This document shows positions 34,211-42,180 of a DNA stretch of 64,000 nt, one piece after another. Where the stretch lies: the NCBI RefSeq assembly GCF_009796285.1, contig NZ_CP047020.1:2728001-2792000 (forward strand), in the 5' to 3' direction. Made by a program: the position numbers and the translations under genes. Numbering within the stretch: the stretch's first letter is position 1; the number at the start of each line of letters is the position of its first letter. Below the pieces are notes generated by a model. It had not been told where the DNA came from. It did no database searches and saw only the letters and a list, made by a program, of their open reading frames with translations. Origin of the DNA: Streptomyces broussonetiae (GTDB lineage Bacteria; Actinomycetota; Actinomycetes; Streptomycetales; Streptomycetaceae).

Positions 34211-35698
34211 ATGGCCGATCCCAAGGGTTTCATGACCACGCCGCGCCAGGAGTGGCCGCGGCGGCCCGTCGAGGAGCGGGTGCGGGACTGGGACGAGGTG
34301 TATGTCCCGGGCGCGCTGTTGCCCATCATCAGCAAGCAGGCCGACCGTTGCATGGACTGCGGCGTCCCGTTCTGCCACGACGCCTGCCCGCTGGGCAATC
34401 TGATCCCCGAGTGGAACGACCTGGTGTCCCGGGAGGACTGGCGGGCGGCGAGCGACCGGCTGCACGCGACGAACAACTTCCCCGAGTTCACCGGGCGGTT
34501 GTGTCCGGCGCCCTGCGAGGCGGGGTGTGTCCTCGCGATCAACCAGCCCGCCGTGACCATCAAGAACGTCGAGTGCGCGATCGCCGACCGGGCGTGGGAG
34601 GAAGGTTTCGTCCCGGCACGGCCGCCCGAGCGGCTGTCGGGGAAGACGGTCGCCGTCATTGGTTCCGGGCCCACCGGGCTCGCCGCGGCGCAGCAGCTGA
34701 CCCGGGCCGGGCACACGGTCGCCGTGTACGAGAAGGACGACCGGCTCGGTGGGCTGATGCGGTACGGCATCCCCGAGTTCAAGATGGAGAAGCGCCATCT
34801 TGAGCGGCGGATCGGGCAGATGCGGGCCGAGGGGACGAAGTTCCGCACGTCGACGGTGGTCGGACGGGATGTCGGGGCGGCGGAACTGTGCGCACGGTAC
34901 GACGCCGTGGTCGTCGCCACGGGTGCCACGGCGTGGCGGGAACTTCCGGTGCCGGGCCGGGCGTTGGACGGGATACACCAGGCGATGGAGTATCTGCCGC
35001 TGGCCAATCGGGTGTGTGAGGGGGATCTGGAGGTTTCACCGTTGTCGGCGGCCGACAGGCACGTGGTCATTGTCGGCGGCGGGGACACCGGTGCGGACTG
35101 TCTGGGGACCGCGGTGCGGGAGGGGGCTGCGTCCGTGACCCAGCTGGACATCTACGCGCAGCCGGGTGCCGAGCGGGAGGAGGACACCGAGCCGTGGCCG
35201 ACGTACCCGAAGATCTACCGGCTGTCGGCCGCGCACGAGGAGGCGCGGGACCTGCGTACGGCACCGGCGGCGGACGCGGACGCGCGGCTGTTCGCGGCGT
35301 CCACGCTCCACTTCGCCGGTGACGGCAGCGGGCATGTGCGGTCGTTGCATCTGGTGGAGGTCGACGAGCGGCGGCAGCCGGTGGCGGGCACCGCACGGGC
35401 GCTTCCCGCGGACCTCGTGCTGCTCGCCCTCGGGTTCTCCGGGCCGGACCAGGAGGACGGGCTGATCCAGCAGTTGGGGCTGGCGCTCGAGGCGCGCGGC
35501 ACGATCGCCCGGGACGACGGCTTCGCGACCAACGTGCCCGGGGTGTTCGCCGCCGGGGACGCGGCACGCGGACAGTCGCTCATCGTCTGGGCGATCGCGG
35601 AGGGACGGGCGGTGGCGGCGGCCGTGGACCACTATCTGACGGGGAGTTCACGGCTGCCCGCGCCGGTGTCTCCGAGGGATCGGCCGATGCGGGTGTAG
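34211..35698 (+). CDS. gltD: Glutamate synthase small (beta) subunit-like oxidoreductase, without a large subunit nearby
   Basis: A 495-residue FAD/NADPH protein. The N-terminal 150 residues bind two [4Fe-4S] clusters (CMDCGVPFCHDACPLGN and CPAPCEAGC). The FAD-binding GxGxxG motif follows in VAVIGSGPTGLAAAQQLTRA, then the NADPH GxGxxG motif in HVVIVGGGDTGADCLGTAVR and the C-terminal FAD motif GVFAAGDAARGQSLIVWAIA. It passes electrons from NADPH to the GltB glutamine amidotransferase in classical GOGAT. No gltB lies within reach, so it may pair with a distant subunit or serve another electron acceptor. ATG 34211 (MADPKGFM) is the family start; GTG 34199 is possible. Confidence 0.9.
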   Translation: MADPKGFMTTPRQEWPRRPVEERVRDWDEVYVPGALLPIISKQADRCMDCGVPFCHDACPLGNLIPEWNDLVSREDWRAASDRLHATNNFPEFTGRLCPAPCEAGCVLAINQPAVTIKNVECAIADRAWEEGFVPARPPERLSGKTVAVIGSGPTGLAAAQQLTRAGHTVAVYEKDDRLGGLMRYGIPEFKMEKRHLERRIGQMRAEGTKFRTSTVVGRDVGAAELCARYDAVVVATGATAWRELPVPGRALDGIHQAMEYLPLANRVCEGDLEVSPLSAADRHVVIVGGGDTGADCLGTAVREGAASVTQLDIYAQPGAEREEDTEPWPTYPKIYRLSAAHEEARDLRTAPAADADARLFAASTLHFAGDGSGHVRSLHLVEVDERRQPVAGTARALPADLVLLALGFSGPDQEDGLIQQLGLALEARGTIARDDGFATNVPGVFAAGDAARGQSLIVWAIAEGRAVAAAVDHYLTGSSRLPAPVSPRDRPMRV

Positions 35699-35816
35699 AC
35701 ACCGGCCGACGGGCTGGTGGCCGCCCCGCGCCCTCGGCCGGCCCACGGCCACAGCCCACCGCCACCGCCCACAGCAGCCCACCGAAGCCCACAGCCCACA
35801 CCATGAAGGCAGCCGG

Positions 35817-36335
35817 TCAGCCGTTGCGCTCGTCCGTGCCCGCCACCTTCCCCGTCGACAGGGCGACCCGGTTCCAGGTGTTGATCGTGAGGATCAGGGC
35901 GAGGACATGGGCCAGTTCCCCGTCGTCGAAGTGGGCGGCGGCCTCGGCGTAGACGGTGTCGGGGACGCCCGCGTCGGCGACCAGGGTGACCGCTTCCGTT
36001 AGTGCGAGGGCGGCCTGTTCCTCAGGGGTGAAGAAGTGCCGGGCCTCGCGCCAGACGGCGACCATGTGGAGCCGGTCCTCGCTCTCGCGGGCCTTGCGGG
36101 CGTCGTTGGTGTGCATGTGCAGGCAGTAGGCGCAGTGGTTGAGGTGCGAGGCACGGATCTGGATCAGCTCGACCAACGCGGGGTCGAGGCCCTCGCGGGC
36201 GGCGGCGTCGAGACCGACGACGGCGCGGAAGACCTTGGGCGCGGACCTGGCGAAGTCGAGTCGGGCGCGGGCTGCCTCCGCGGCGGCGATCGCGGTGTTG
36301 ACGTCGGCATCCGTGGTGATCGTGTTCGTCGTCAT
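35817..36335 (-). CDS. Carboxymuconolactone decarboxylase/AhpD-like protein
   Basis: A 172-residue all-helical protein of the AhpD-like fold. The redox motif CAYCLHMHTND (CxxC..H, about residues 68-78) in the context LIQIRASHLNHCAYCLHMHT is characteristic of alkylhydroperoxidase-type members, which reduce peroxides through a Cys pair and proton relay. The helix after it (RKARESEDRLHMVAVWREAR) and the C-terminal ALILTINTWNRVALSTG complete the domain. It is divergent from a MocR-type regulator with only 46 bp between start codons; both genes seem to have leaderless -10 boxes there (TAGGTT and TAGGGT), so they are very probably co-regulated. Confidence 0.92.
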   Translation of the reverse strand: MTTNTITTDADVNTAIAAAEAARARLDFARSAPKVFRAVVGLDAAAREGLDPALVELIQIRASHLNHCAYCLHMHTNDARKARESEDRLHMVAVWREARHFFTPEEQAALALTEAVTLVADAGVPDTVYAEAAAHFDDGELAHVLALILTINTWNRVALSTGKVAGTDERNG

Positions 36336-36381
36336 GACTCCAACCTATGGGCCGAATAGACCGGTTGTAGGGTGCATTTCC
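36336..36381. promoter_or_regulatory. Compact divergent promoter between AhpD-like gene and MocR regulator
   Basis: The 46-bp gap contains the inverted pair CAACC-N17-GGTTG. On the minus strand TAGGTT lies 6 nt before the AhpD-like ATG; on the plus strand TAGGGT lies 8 nt before the regulator ATG. A regulator bound here would cover both promoters. Confidence 0.5.
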
Positions 36382-37857
36382 ATGACGGAATCATGGGTCA
36401 ATTACGCCGCGCGGATTGGCGCCGACCTGCATCTGGAGCTGTCGGGTCCGGGCGGGCGGCGGGCCGCGTTGATCCGGGCGCTGCGGGAGGCCGTGCACAG
36501 CGGACGGCTGGCCCCGGGCACGCGCCTGCCGCCGTACCGATCACTCGCAGCCGACCTGGGCGTGGCCCGCAACACGGTGGCCGACGCGTACGCGGAGCTG
36601 GTCGCGGAGGGCTGGCTGACCGCCCGCCAGGGTTCGGGCACCCGGGTAGCCGATCGGGCGGAGCCGCTGCGAGGGACCGTACGGACGCCCGTGAACGTGG
36701 GAAGGGCCGCACGCGCGCGTGGGCCGCGGCACGATCTGCGGCAGGGCGCGCCGGACGCGTCGGCGTTCCCGCGGGCCGCCTGGGCGACCGCCTACCGGCG
36801 GGCGCTGCAGGATGCGCCGAGCGAGGCGTTCGGGCCGGGGGATCCGGCCGGGCGCCGGGAGCTGCGGGAGGCACTGGCGGAATATCTCGCACGCGCGCGT
36901 GGCGTGCGGGCCGAGCCGGACCGGATCGTCGTCTGCTCGGGCTTCGCGCACGCGCTGCGGCTGCTGTTCGGCCAGGGCGCGGGCGGGGTACTGCGCGGTC
37001 CGCTGGGCGTGGAGGCGTATGGGCTGGAGTTCCACCGGAAGCTGCTGTCAGCGGCCGGGGTGCGCACGATCGCGCTGCCGCTGGACGAGGACGGCGCGCG
37101 TGTGGACGTGCTCGGGCGGGAGCGGGCAGTGCTGCTCACGCCCGCGCACCAGTTCCCGACCGGCGGCCCGCTGCATCCGGAGCGCCGGGCGGCCGTGATC
37201 GACTGGGCACGTGCGCGTGGGGCGGTGGTCCTGGAGGACGACTACGACGGTGAGTTCCGGTACGACCGCAGGCCTGTCGGCGCGCTCCAGGGCCTCGATC
37301 CGGAGCGGGTGATCCATATCGGTTCGGTCAGCAAGAGCCTGTCTCCGGCGTTGCGGCTGGGCTGGATGGTCCTGCCGGAGCGGTACGTCGGGCCCGTGCT
37401 CGAGGCGAAGGGCGAGCGGGAGGGCTGGGCGAGCGTCCTGGACCAGCTCGCGCTCGCGGAGTTCATCGTCTCCGGGTCGTACGACCGCCATGTGCGGCAC
37501 ATGCGGCAGCGCTACCGGCGTCGGCGCGACCGGCTGGTCGCCGCGCTCGCCGCGCATGCGCCGCACGTCGAGGTGACGGGGCTGGCGGCCGGTCTGCACG
37601 CGGTGCTGCGGCTGCCGCCGGGCACCGAGTGGTCCACGGTGAAGGCCGCCGCGTGGCAGGGCATCGCCCTGGACGGACTCGCCGCGTTCCGGCATCCGGC
37701 GGCCGGGACGGGGGCGGACGGCGGGTTGGGCGACGGGCCGGACGACGGACTGGGCGATGGGCTGGGCGATGGGCTGGTGGTCGGATACGCGGCCCCCGCC
37801 GAACACGCCTACGGCGCGGCGCTGGAGGCGCTGTGCGGGGTGCTGCCGCCCGGGTGA
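36382..37857 (+). CDS. MocR/PdxR-family regulator (GntR HTH fused to a PLP aminotransferase fold)
   Basis: A 491-residue regulator. A winged-helix GntR domain at residues about 25-95 ([50 protein letters not shown]) is followed by a fold-type I aminotransferase domain. PLP-binding residues are visible: [32 protein letters not shown] and the Schiff-base Lys in [16 protein letters not shown]. Near the C-terminus a Gly/Asp-rich repeat ([18 protein letters not shown]), encoded by a 12-bp tandem repeat, interrupts the domain. MocR proteins often control a divergent gene using PLP or an amino compound; here that would be the AhpD-like gene. Confidence 0.92.
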   Translation: MTESWVNYAARIGADLHLELSGPGGRRAALIRALREAVHSGRLAPGTRLPPYRSLAADLGVARNTVADAYAELVAEGWLTARQGSGTRVADRAEPLRGTVRTPVNVGRAARARGPRHDLRQGAPDASAFPRAAWATAYRRALQDAPSEAFGPGDPAGRRELREALAEYLARARGVRAEPDRIVVCSGFAHALRLLFGQGAGGVLRGPLGVEAYGLEFHRKLLSAAGVRTIALPLDEDGARVDVLGRERAVLLTPAHQFPTGGPLHPERRAAVIDWARARGAVVLEDDYDGEFRYDRRPVGALQGLDPERVIHIGSVSKSLSPALRLGWMVLPERYVGPVLEAKGEREGWASVLDQLALAEFIVSGSYDRHVRHMRQRYRRRRDRLVAALAAHAPHVEVTGLAAGLHAVLRLPPGTEWSTVKAAAWQGIALDGLAAFRHPAAGTGADGGLGDGPDDGLGDGLGDGLVVGYAAPAEHAYGAALEALCGVLPPG

Positions 37858-37893
37858 GGGGCGGCGCTTCGGAGATCGTGCACGAACACGCGG

Positions 37894-37927
37894 TTGCCCC
37901 CGGGCCATCACCGATACCCGGGGGCAA
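37894..37927. terminator. Hairpin terminator between MocR regulator and DUF397 gene
   Basis: TTGCCCCCGGG (37894-37904) pairs perfectly with CCCGGGGGCAA (37917-37927) around a 12-nt loop, between two convergent genes. It can act for both strands. Confidence 0.8.
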
Positions 37928-37982
37928 GGACAAACAGAAGTCGACCTAAGGACAAGAAGCAGAGGCATAAGCAGGCGCAGGC

Positions 37983-38237
37983 TCAGGACAGCAGGAAGTC
38001 GGCCTCCCCCGCCTTGGCACCCTCGATGAACGCGGTCATCTCGTCCATGGTGTAGATCAGCGCCGGGCCGTCCGGGTCGGTGGACTGGCGCACGGCGATC
38101 CGTCCGTCGGCCAGCTTCATCGCCTCCAGGCAGTTACCCCCGTTGCCGCCGCTCCAGGGTTTGTGCCACCCCTCGCTGCCCAGCTCCCGCGCGGGCATGC
38201 CGTTGTAGACGTGTCCGCGCGGCTTGATGCGATCCAT
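37983..38237 (-). CDS. DUF397-domain protein (WhiJ-locus companion)
   Basis: An 84-residue protein. The DUF397 pattern is clear: WHKPWSGGNGGNCLEAMKLA, DGRIAVRQSTDPDGPALIYT and MDEMTAFIEGAKAGEADFLL. Members are encoded next to WhiJ-like XRE regulators throughout Streptomyces and are thought to bind them and modulate their repression of development. Its ATG follows the XRE stop codon directly, so the pair is translationally coupled. It is unusually long at the N-terminus (MDRIKPRGHVYNGMPARELG) compared with the usual 60-70 residues. Confidence 0.92.
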   Translation of the reverse strand: MDRIKPRGHVYNGMPARELGSEGWHKPWSGGNGGNCLEAMKLADGRIAVRQSTDPDGPALIYTMDEMTAFIEGAKAGEADFLLS

Positions 38238-39098
38238 TCACAGCTCCTTGCGGAGATCCTGGAGGATCTCCTTCGTGCGTTGCGCCGTAGCGGCCTGCGC
38301 CGCCATGCGGTCCATGACCTCGAGGTGTGTCGCCACCTCGTTGCGCGCGTCCAGGTAGACGGCGCCGGTCAGGTACTCGCTGTAGACCATGTCCGGCAGT
38401 TCTGACATGGCAAATCGGAACAGCACGAAGGGCCCGTACGTCCCCGGATGCGGCCCATTGGCGAACGGGGCCACCTGGAGCGTCACATGGCGCAGCTTCG
38501 TGGCCTCCAGCAGCTTGTCGATCTGCGCACGCATCACGTCCGGTCCGCCGACCTGGCGGCGCAGGGCGGTTTCGTCCATCACCGCCCAGAAGCGGGGGGC
38601 GTCGGTACGGCTGAGCAGTTCCTGGCGTTGCATGCGCAGCGCGACGTGCCGTTCGATGTCGTCCGGGCTGGTCTCGCCGATGGCACCGGACTTGAGCACC
38701 CCGCGCGCGTAGTCCTCGGTCTGGAGCAGTCCGGGGACGAAGTGCGGCTCGTACGAGCGGATCAGGCTGGCCGCGCCCTCCAGGCTGACGTACATCGAGA
38801 ACCAGCCCGGCAGGATGTCGTGGAACCGCTGCCACCAGCCAGGCCGGTTGGCCTCCTCGGCGAGCCGGACGAAGACGTCGGCCTCACCGTCGGGAACGCC
38901 GTAGGCCTTCAACAGCAGTTGCAGATACGGGATCTTGAGGGCGACCTCCGCCATCTCCATACGGCGGATGGTGGCGGGGGCGACGCGCAGCACGCGGGCG
39001 GCCTCCTCGCGCTTGAGCCCGGCGCGTTCCCGCAGGTCCAGCAGGCGCCGGCCGAGGACCACCTGGCCCACCGTCGGCGCGGACCGCGGCTCGCTCAC
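38238..39098 (-). CDS. WhiJ-like XRE-family regulator with DUF5753 domain
   Basis: A 286-residue regulator. The helix-turn-helix is at residues about 12-70 (VLGRRLLDLRERAGLKREEA, ARVLRVAPATIRRMEMAEVA). The rest is the DUF5753 ligand/partner domain (YEPHFVPGLLQTEDYARGVL, RMQRQELLSRTDAPRFWAVM, ALRRQVGGPDVMRAQIDKLL, YSEYLTGAVYLDARNEVATH). This architecture belongs to the WhiJ group that controls sporulation genes in Streptomyces. GTG at 39098 follows GGAGGTGGCAGC. It is coupled to the DUF397 gene and divergent from the HATPase gene; the inverted repeats at 39277-39312 are probable binding sites. Confidence 0.93.
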   Translation of the reverse strand: MSEPRSAPTVGQVVLGRRLLDLRERAGLKREEAARVLRVAPATIRRMEMAEVALKIPYLQLLLKAYGVPDGEADVFVRLAEEANRPGWWQRFHDILPGWFSMYVSLEGAASLIRSYEPHFVPGLLQTEDYARGVLKSGAIGETSPDDIERHVALRMQRQELLSRTDAPRFWAVMDETALRRQVGGPDVMRAQIDKLLEATKLRHVTLQVAPFANGPHPGTYGPFVLFRFAMSELPDMVYSEYLTGAVYLDARNEVATHLEVMDRMAAQAATAQRTKEILQDLRKEL

Positions 39099-39276
39099 GC
39101 TGCCACCTCCACCGAAAACCCCTACCGGACAACCTCTGCCGCACTGCTTCCCGACAGCCCTGCGGCGCCATTCGAAGGCTCATTCGAAGATTGGGTGGAT
39201 CTCCGATGACCCCAATTGGCGCCGCTCGACATGCTGTTGCGAGCAGTGTGCCACGGCCCCTGACCGAGTCACACAG

Positions 39277-39312
39277 CACTCTGCATTTTTCAGAGTGACA
39301 CTTGCCAAGTGT
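39277..39312. promoter_or_regulatory. Adjacent inverted repeats in the WhiJ-like divergent promoter
   Basis: CACTCTG (39277-39283) pairs with CAGAGTG (39291-39297) across 7 nt, and directly after it ACACTT-GCC-AAGTGT (39298-39312) forms a second perfect inverted repeat. They share CACT/AGTG half-sites and lie just before the HATPase start, 180 bp from the XRE start. They probably bind the XRE regulator. Confidence 0.6.
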
Positions 39313-39328
39313 TCACGGCGGGGAGATA

Positions 39329-40234
39329 GTGGCAAGCGTGATTCCGTCCGCGCCCTTAGGAACAGACACCGCCGCAGACCGTCCCGGTCTCGGCGCCGCG
39401 CAGGGAGCAGCCCCTCGGCGGGGCGCTGCCGAGCGCCGGTTCCGCTTCGAGCTGGCCGCACATCCGGGCTCCGTCGCCCAGGCGAGACGCCTGGCACATG
39501 CCCGGCTGACCGGCTGGGCGGTGTGCGCGGACACCTGCGACAGTGCGGCTCTGGTCGTATCCGAGCTGGTCACGAACGCGATCGTGCACACCGCGAGCAG
39601 TCGCGTCGTGTGCGAGCTGCACGATCACGACGACATCGTGCGCATAGCCGTACAAGACGAGGGCCGTGCTCCCGGCGAACCCCACCCGTCCCCGCAGCGA
39701 CCGGACGAGGAGCACGGGAGGGGGTTGCTTCTCGTCGACGCGCTGTGCCGGGCCTGGGGTACGCAGGAGCACGGCCCCGGCCTGCTGGTCTGGGCCGACC
39801 TGGACCGGCAGAGCGGCCCGGCCCACGACACCGCCGAGCCGCGGGGTGACCTCGGCTGGGGCGCCCGCCCCAAGTCGGGCCGTCCGGACCCCTCCGACGA
39901 CGAAGCGGCCGAGGCCAGCCATGAGGGCTCGGAGCAGGCCACCACCCACGGGGCCCCGGAACGGCACCGGAACGAGGACGGCGGCCACCGGGCTCCGGCG
40001 CAGATCCGCCGCGAGATCCCGGGGCAGGCGTTGCCCCAGGAACCGCAGCGGCAGCACTGGTACGCCGTGCCGGAGCGCCCTGTGCACCAGGCCTCCGAGC
40101 AGCACCTTCACGGGGTACCGGAGCCGTACCGGCACAGCGCCCCGGAGCCTCATCGCTACCGGCTCCCGGACCGCCCCTGGCACCAGCCGCTGCACCGGAT
40201 GCCCGAGCAGCGCCGTGCCGGAGAGCGCCCGTGA
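39329..40234 (+). CDS. HATPase (anti-sigma/RsbW-like) ATP-binding protein with a long Pro/His/Arg-rich tail
   Basis: A 301-residue protein. Residues about 35-165 form a GHKL ATPase fold of the RsbW/SpoIIAB type: N-box SAALVVSELVTNAIVH, G1-like box VQDEGRAPG and G2 box EEHGRGLLLVDALCRAWGTQ. The remaining 130 or so residues are low-complexity (PERPVHQASEQHLHGVPEPY, HSAPEPHRYRLPDRPWHQPL) and not part of the family. Such genes are the third partner of WhiJ-type loci. The start is uncertain: GTG 39329 (MASVIPSAPLGTD) is preferred, GTG 39338 is possible; GGGGAG lies 3 or 12 nt upstream, respectively. It overlaps the next gene by 4 bp. Confidence 0.85.
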   Translation: MASVIPSAPLGTDTAADRPGLGAAQGAAPRRGAAERRFRFELAAHPGSVAQARRLAHARLTGWAVCADTCDSAALVVSELVTNAIVHTASSRVVCELHDHDDIVRIAVQDEGRAPGEPHPSPQRPDEEHGRGLLLVDALCRAWGTQEHGPGLLVWADLDRQSGPAHDTAEPRGDLGWGARPKSGRPDPSDDEAAEASHEGSEQATTHGAPERHRNEDGGHRAPAQIRREIPGQALPQEPQRQHWYAVPERPVHQASEQHLHGVPEPYRHSAPEPHRYRLPDRPWHQPLHRMPEQRRAGERP

Positions 40235-40809
40235 CCAGCGGACGCGACCTCATCCGTCGGGGTGTGTACGGCAACGGTGTCGGCCCGGACGCTCCCGGCA
40301 CCGCAGGTCCGGACGTACCCGGCCCGACCGGCACTCCTCGAGCCCCTGGCCCTACCCCTACCCCTGCTCGCACCCGCACCGCCGCCGCCGTACCCGACCG
40401 CACGAGCCCGATCGCCCTTGACACCCTCGTGCGTCTGCAGCGCCGGCGGCCCGCCCCGGAGGTGCCTCGCAGGCTGCAGTTGCCGGAAGGCATGACGGCC
40501 CCGCTCGGCTGTGATGCCGTGGCCGTACCGGACCGCCTCGGCCCGCTCGTCGTCTCCCGGCTCCCCCGGCTGGGCTGTGTGTACACCGACGGCGCGCACT
40601 GGTGGTGGATCGTTCCGTCGGACTCCGACTACGCCCTTCCCTGGCCGGCCCCCGCCCAGTACGCCCCCGGCGCCCTGGTCACCGGCCCCGCGCGGCTCAT
40701 CCACCGACCCGAGGGCACGGCCCCGTACACCCCGCCGATCCCGCTGTACCTGGCCCTGTGCCGGGCGACCGGGACGGCCCCGGACTGGTCACGGGCGGTC
40801 TCGGCGTAA
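40231..40809 (+). CDS. Conserved hypothetical protein coupled to the HATPase gene
   Basis: A 192-residue protein with a Pro/Thr-rich disordered N-terminus (about residues 20-60) and a compact C-terminal part: LVRLQRRRPAPEVPRRLQLP, PLVVSRLPRLGCVYTDGAHW, WWWIVPSDSDYALPWPAPAQ, YLALCRATGTAPDW. I do not recognise a characterised family. The Trp-rich WWWIVPSDSD segment resembles a conserved Streptomyces orphan family found beside HATPase genes. GTG 40231 overlaps the HATPase stop, so it is translated from the same message. The last codons run into a tandem repeat. Confidence 0.72.
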   Translation: MTSGRDLIRRGVYGNGVGPDAPGTAGPDVPGPTGTPRAPGPTPTPARTRTAAAVPDRTSPIALDTLVRLQRRRPAPEVPRRLQLPEGMTAPLGCDAVAVPDRLGPLVVSRLPRLGCVYTDGAHWWWIVPSDSDYALPWPAPAQYAPGALVTGPARLIHRPEGTAPYTPPIPLYLALCRATGTAPDWSRAVSA

Positions 40810-40976
40810 TCCGAGCCGCACCGCTGCCGTTCTCGCGTGATCCGAACCGTATCGTCGCCACTCTCGGCGTAATCCGAGCCGCACCGTTACCGCTCTCGGC
40901 CCAATCCGAGCCGCATCATCACGGTCTCGTCCAAGCCACACCATCACCGTGGTCGGCGTAATCCGAATCCGAGCGG
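40800..40976 (+). repeat. Tandem 31-32-bp repeats, each able to form a CTCGG/CCGAG hairpin
   Basis: Best copies start at 40800, 40863 and 40895 (CTCGGCGTAATCCGAGCCGC and variants), with degenerate copies near 40832, 40925 and 40952. Each good copy folds as CTCGG-6 nt-CCGAG. The first copy contains the stop codon of the gene ending at 40809. Up to about 41067 nothing else is seen. Confidence 0.75.
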
Positions 40977-41067
40977 ATCCGGCGTCGGCCTCGCGTCGCA
41001 CCCCGTCGATGCCGAGCCACAGCGAACTCGCGCCTGGCCCGCGCCCCCGCTCACTGCGCCTCGCGGC

Positions 41068-41244
41068 TCACTCCGTGGCGTCGCCGCCGCGTACGATCAC
41101 CAGGAACGTGTCCGTCACGAGGTCCATGACGACCTCGGCGGGCAGGCCTTCCAGGCGCCGCGCGTGCGCGAACTCCTCCGCGGGCCGGGATCCCCGCGGA
41201 CCGCCGGCGGGAAAGCGCTCGAGCACCGTTCGCCCGTTCACCAT
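41068..41244 (-). CDS. Small hypothetical protein, 58 residues
   Basis: The frame encodes MVNGRTVLERFPAGGPRGSR, then AEEFAHARRLEGLPAEVVMD and LVTDTFLVIVRGGDATE. A strong GGAGGTGCGAG ribosome site precedes the ATG, codon third positions are G/C-rich, and the region upstream (41245-41397) is comparatively A/T-rich like a promoter. The helix-strand pattern looks protein-like, but I know no family. It is too short for many gene finders. It reads away from the DUF899 gene in the same direction. Confidence 0.65.
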   Translation of the reverse strand: MVNGRTVLERFPAGGPRGSRPAEEFAHARRLEGLPAEVVMDLVTDTFLVIVRGGDATE

Positions 41245-41397
41245 CTCGCACCTCCAGAAAGCGTCGTTCTTATTGGAGTTAACGCCCTGGAGAAGAGAAA
41301 CGCCTCGCTCAGTGACGGGACTGAGACATTACCTACACCCGTTCGGCGCGGACCATAAGAATCCGTTTACCTTGTGACGCCATCCGCACACTCTGTG

Positions 41398-42042
41398 TCA
41401 ATTGTCGTACTCGTCGTGAAGGCGGAGCCGGTCGCCGCCCGCGGGATCGCGACCCAGGGCGGTGAGGTCCAGCAGGCCGCCGAGGGTGCAGGCACCGTCC
41501 AGCCCTTCGCCGTAGGCCGAATAGGTGTGGAAGACCCGGTCGTGGTCGCGCAGGAAGCAGCTGATGCCCGGGCGCTCGACCAGGCCCTTGTCCGACTCCA
41601 CGGTGGCCTCGAAGTCACGGTTGAAGTCGCCGTGGGACGAGGAGTACCAGGGCATCGCCCAGCCCATCCGCGCCTTGAACGGCAGGATCCGGGTGAACGG
41701 CGCCCGGGAGACGGACGCGAACGAGGTGTTCCGGGCACGCAGATGGGCGAGGTGGCCGAGCTGGTCCAGGAAGGCCGCGCAGCACGGGCAGCCCGTCTCC
41801 CACTGCGGCGCGAACATGAAGTGGTGCACGACGAGCTGGGCGCGCCCCTCGAAGAGGTCGAGGAGAGTGGCCTTGCCGTCGCCACCCTCGAAGACGTACT
41901 CCGTGTCGACCTCGACCATGGGCAGGCGCCGCCGCTGCACGCCCAGCTCCTCGCGCGCCCGTCTGACCGCCTCCTCCTTGCGCAGCAACTCCTCGCGCGC
42001 CGCGCGCCACTGCGCACGCCCGACGATCTCCGGAAGCGACAT
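41398..42042 (-). CDS. DUF899 thioredoxin-like family protein
   Basis: A 214-residue protein of the DUF899 family, which adopts a thioredoxin-like fold. Landmarks are the N-terminal helix LPEIVGRAQWRAAREELLRK with EEAVRRAREELGVQRRRLPM, the core LVVHHFMFAPQWETGCPCCA (a GCPCC group in place of CxxC), ARNTSFASVSRAPFTRILPF, MPWYSSSHGDFNRDFEATVE and a C-terminal LLDLTALGRDPAGGDRLRLH. Biochemical function is not established. AGGAGG lies just before the ATG. Confidence 0.9.
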   Translation of the reverse strand: MSLPEIVGRAQWRAAREELLRKEEAVRRAREELGVQRRRLPMVEVDTEYVFEGGDGKATLLDLFEGRAQLVVHHFMFAPQWETGCPCCAAFLDQLGHLAHLRARNTSFASVSRAPFTRILPFKARMGWAMPWYSSSHGDFNRDFEATVESDKGLVERPGISCFLRDHDRVFHTYSAYGEGLDGACTLGGLLDLTALGRDPAGGDRLRLHDEYDN

Positions 42043-42180
42043 GGGCCCTCCTGTCCGACGCTCGGTTCGGGGTGGTGACCGTCGGCGGGAGCGGAACTCA
42101 TCGCTGTCCGCGAAGATTTCTTGCCCCGGTTCTCGGAGCCTGTTCGGTTCGGCCGTCTGTCGGCACCTTCCGGTACGGCG

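Noticed and set aside
40800..40976. CRISPR array
   Set aside because: Units are adjacent and degenerate without unique spacers.
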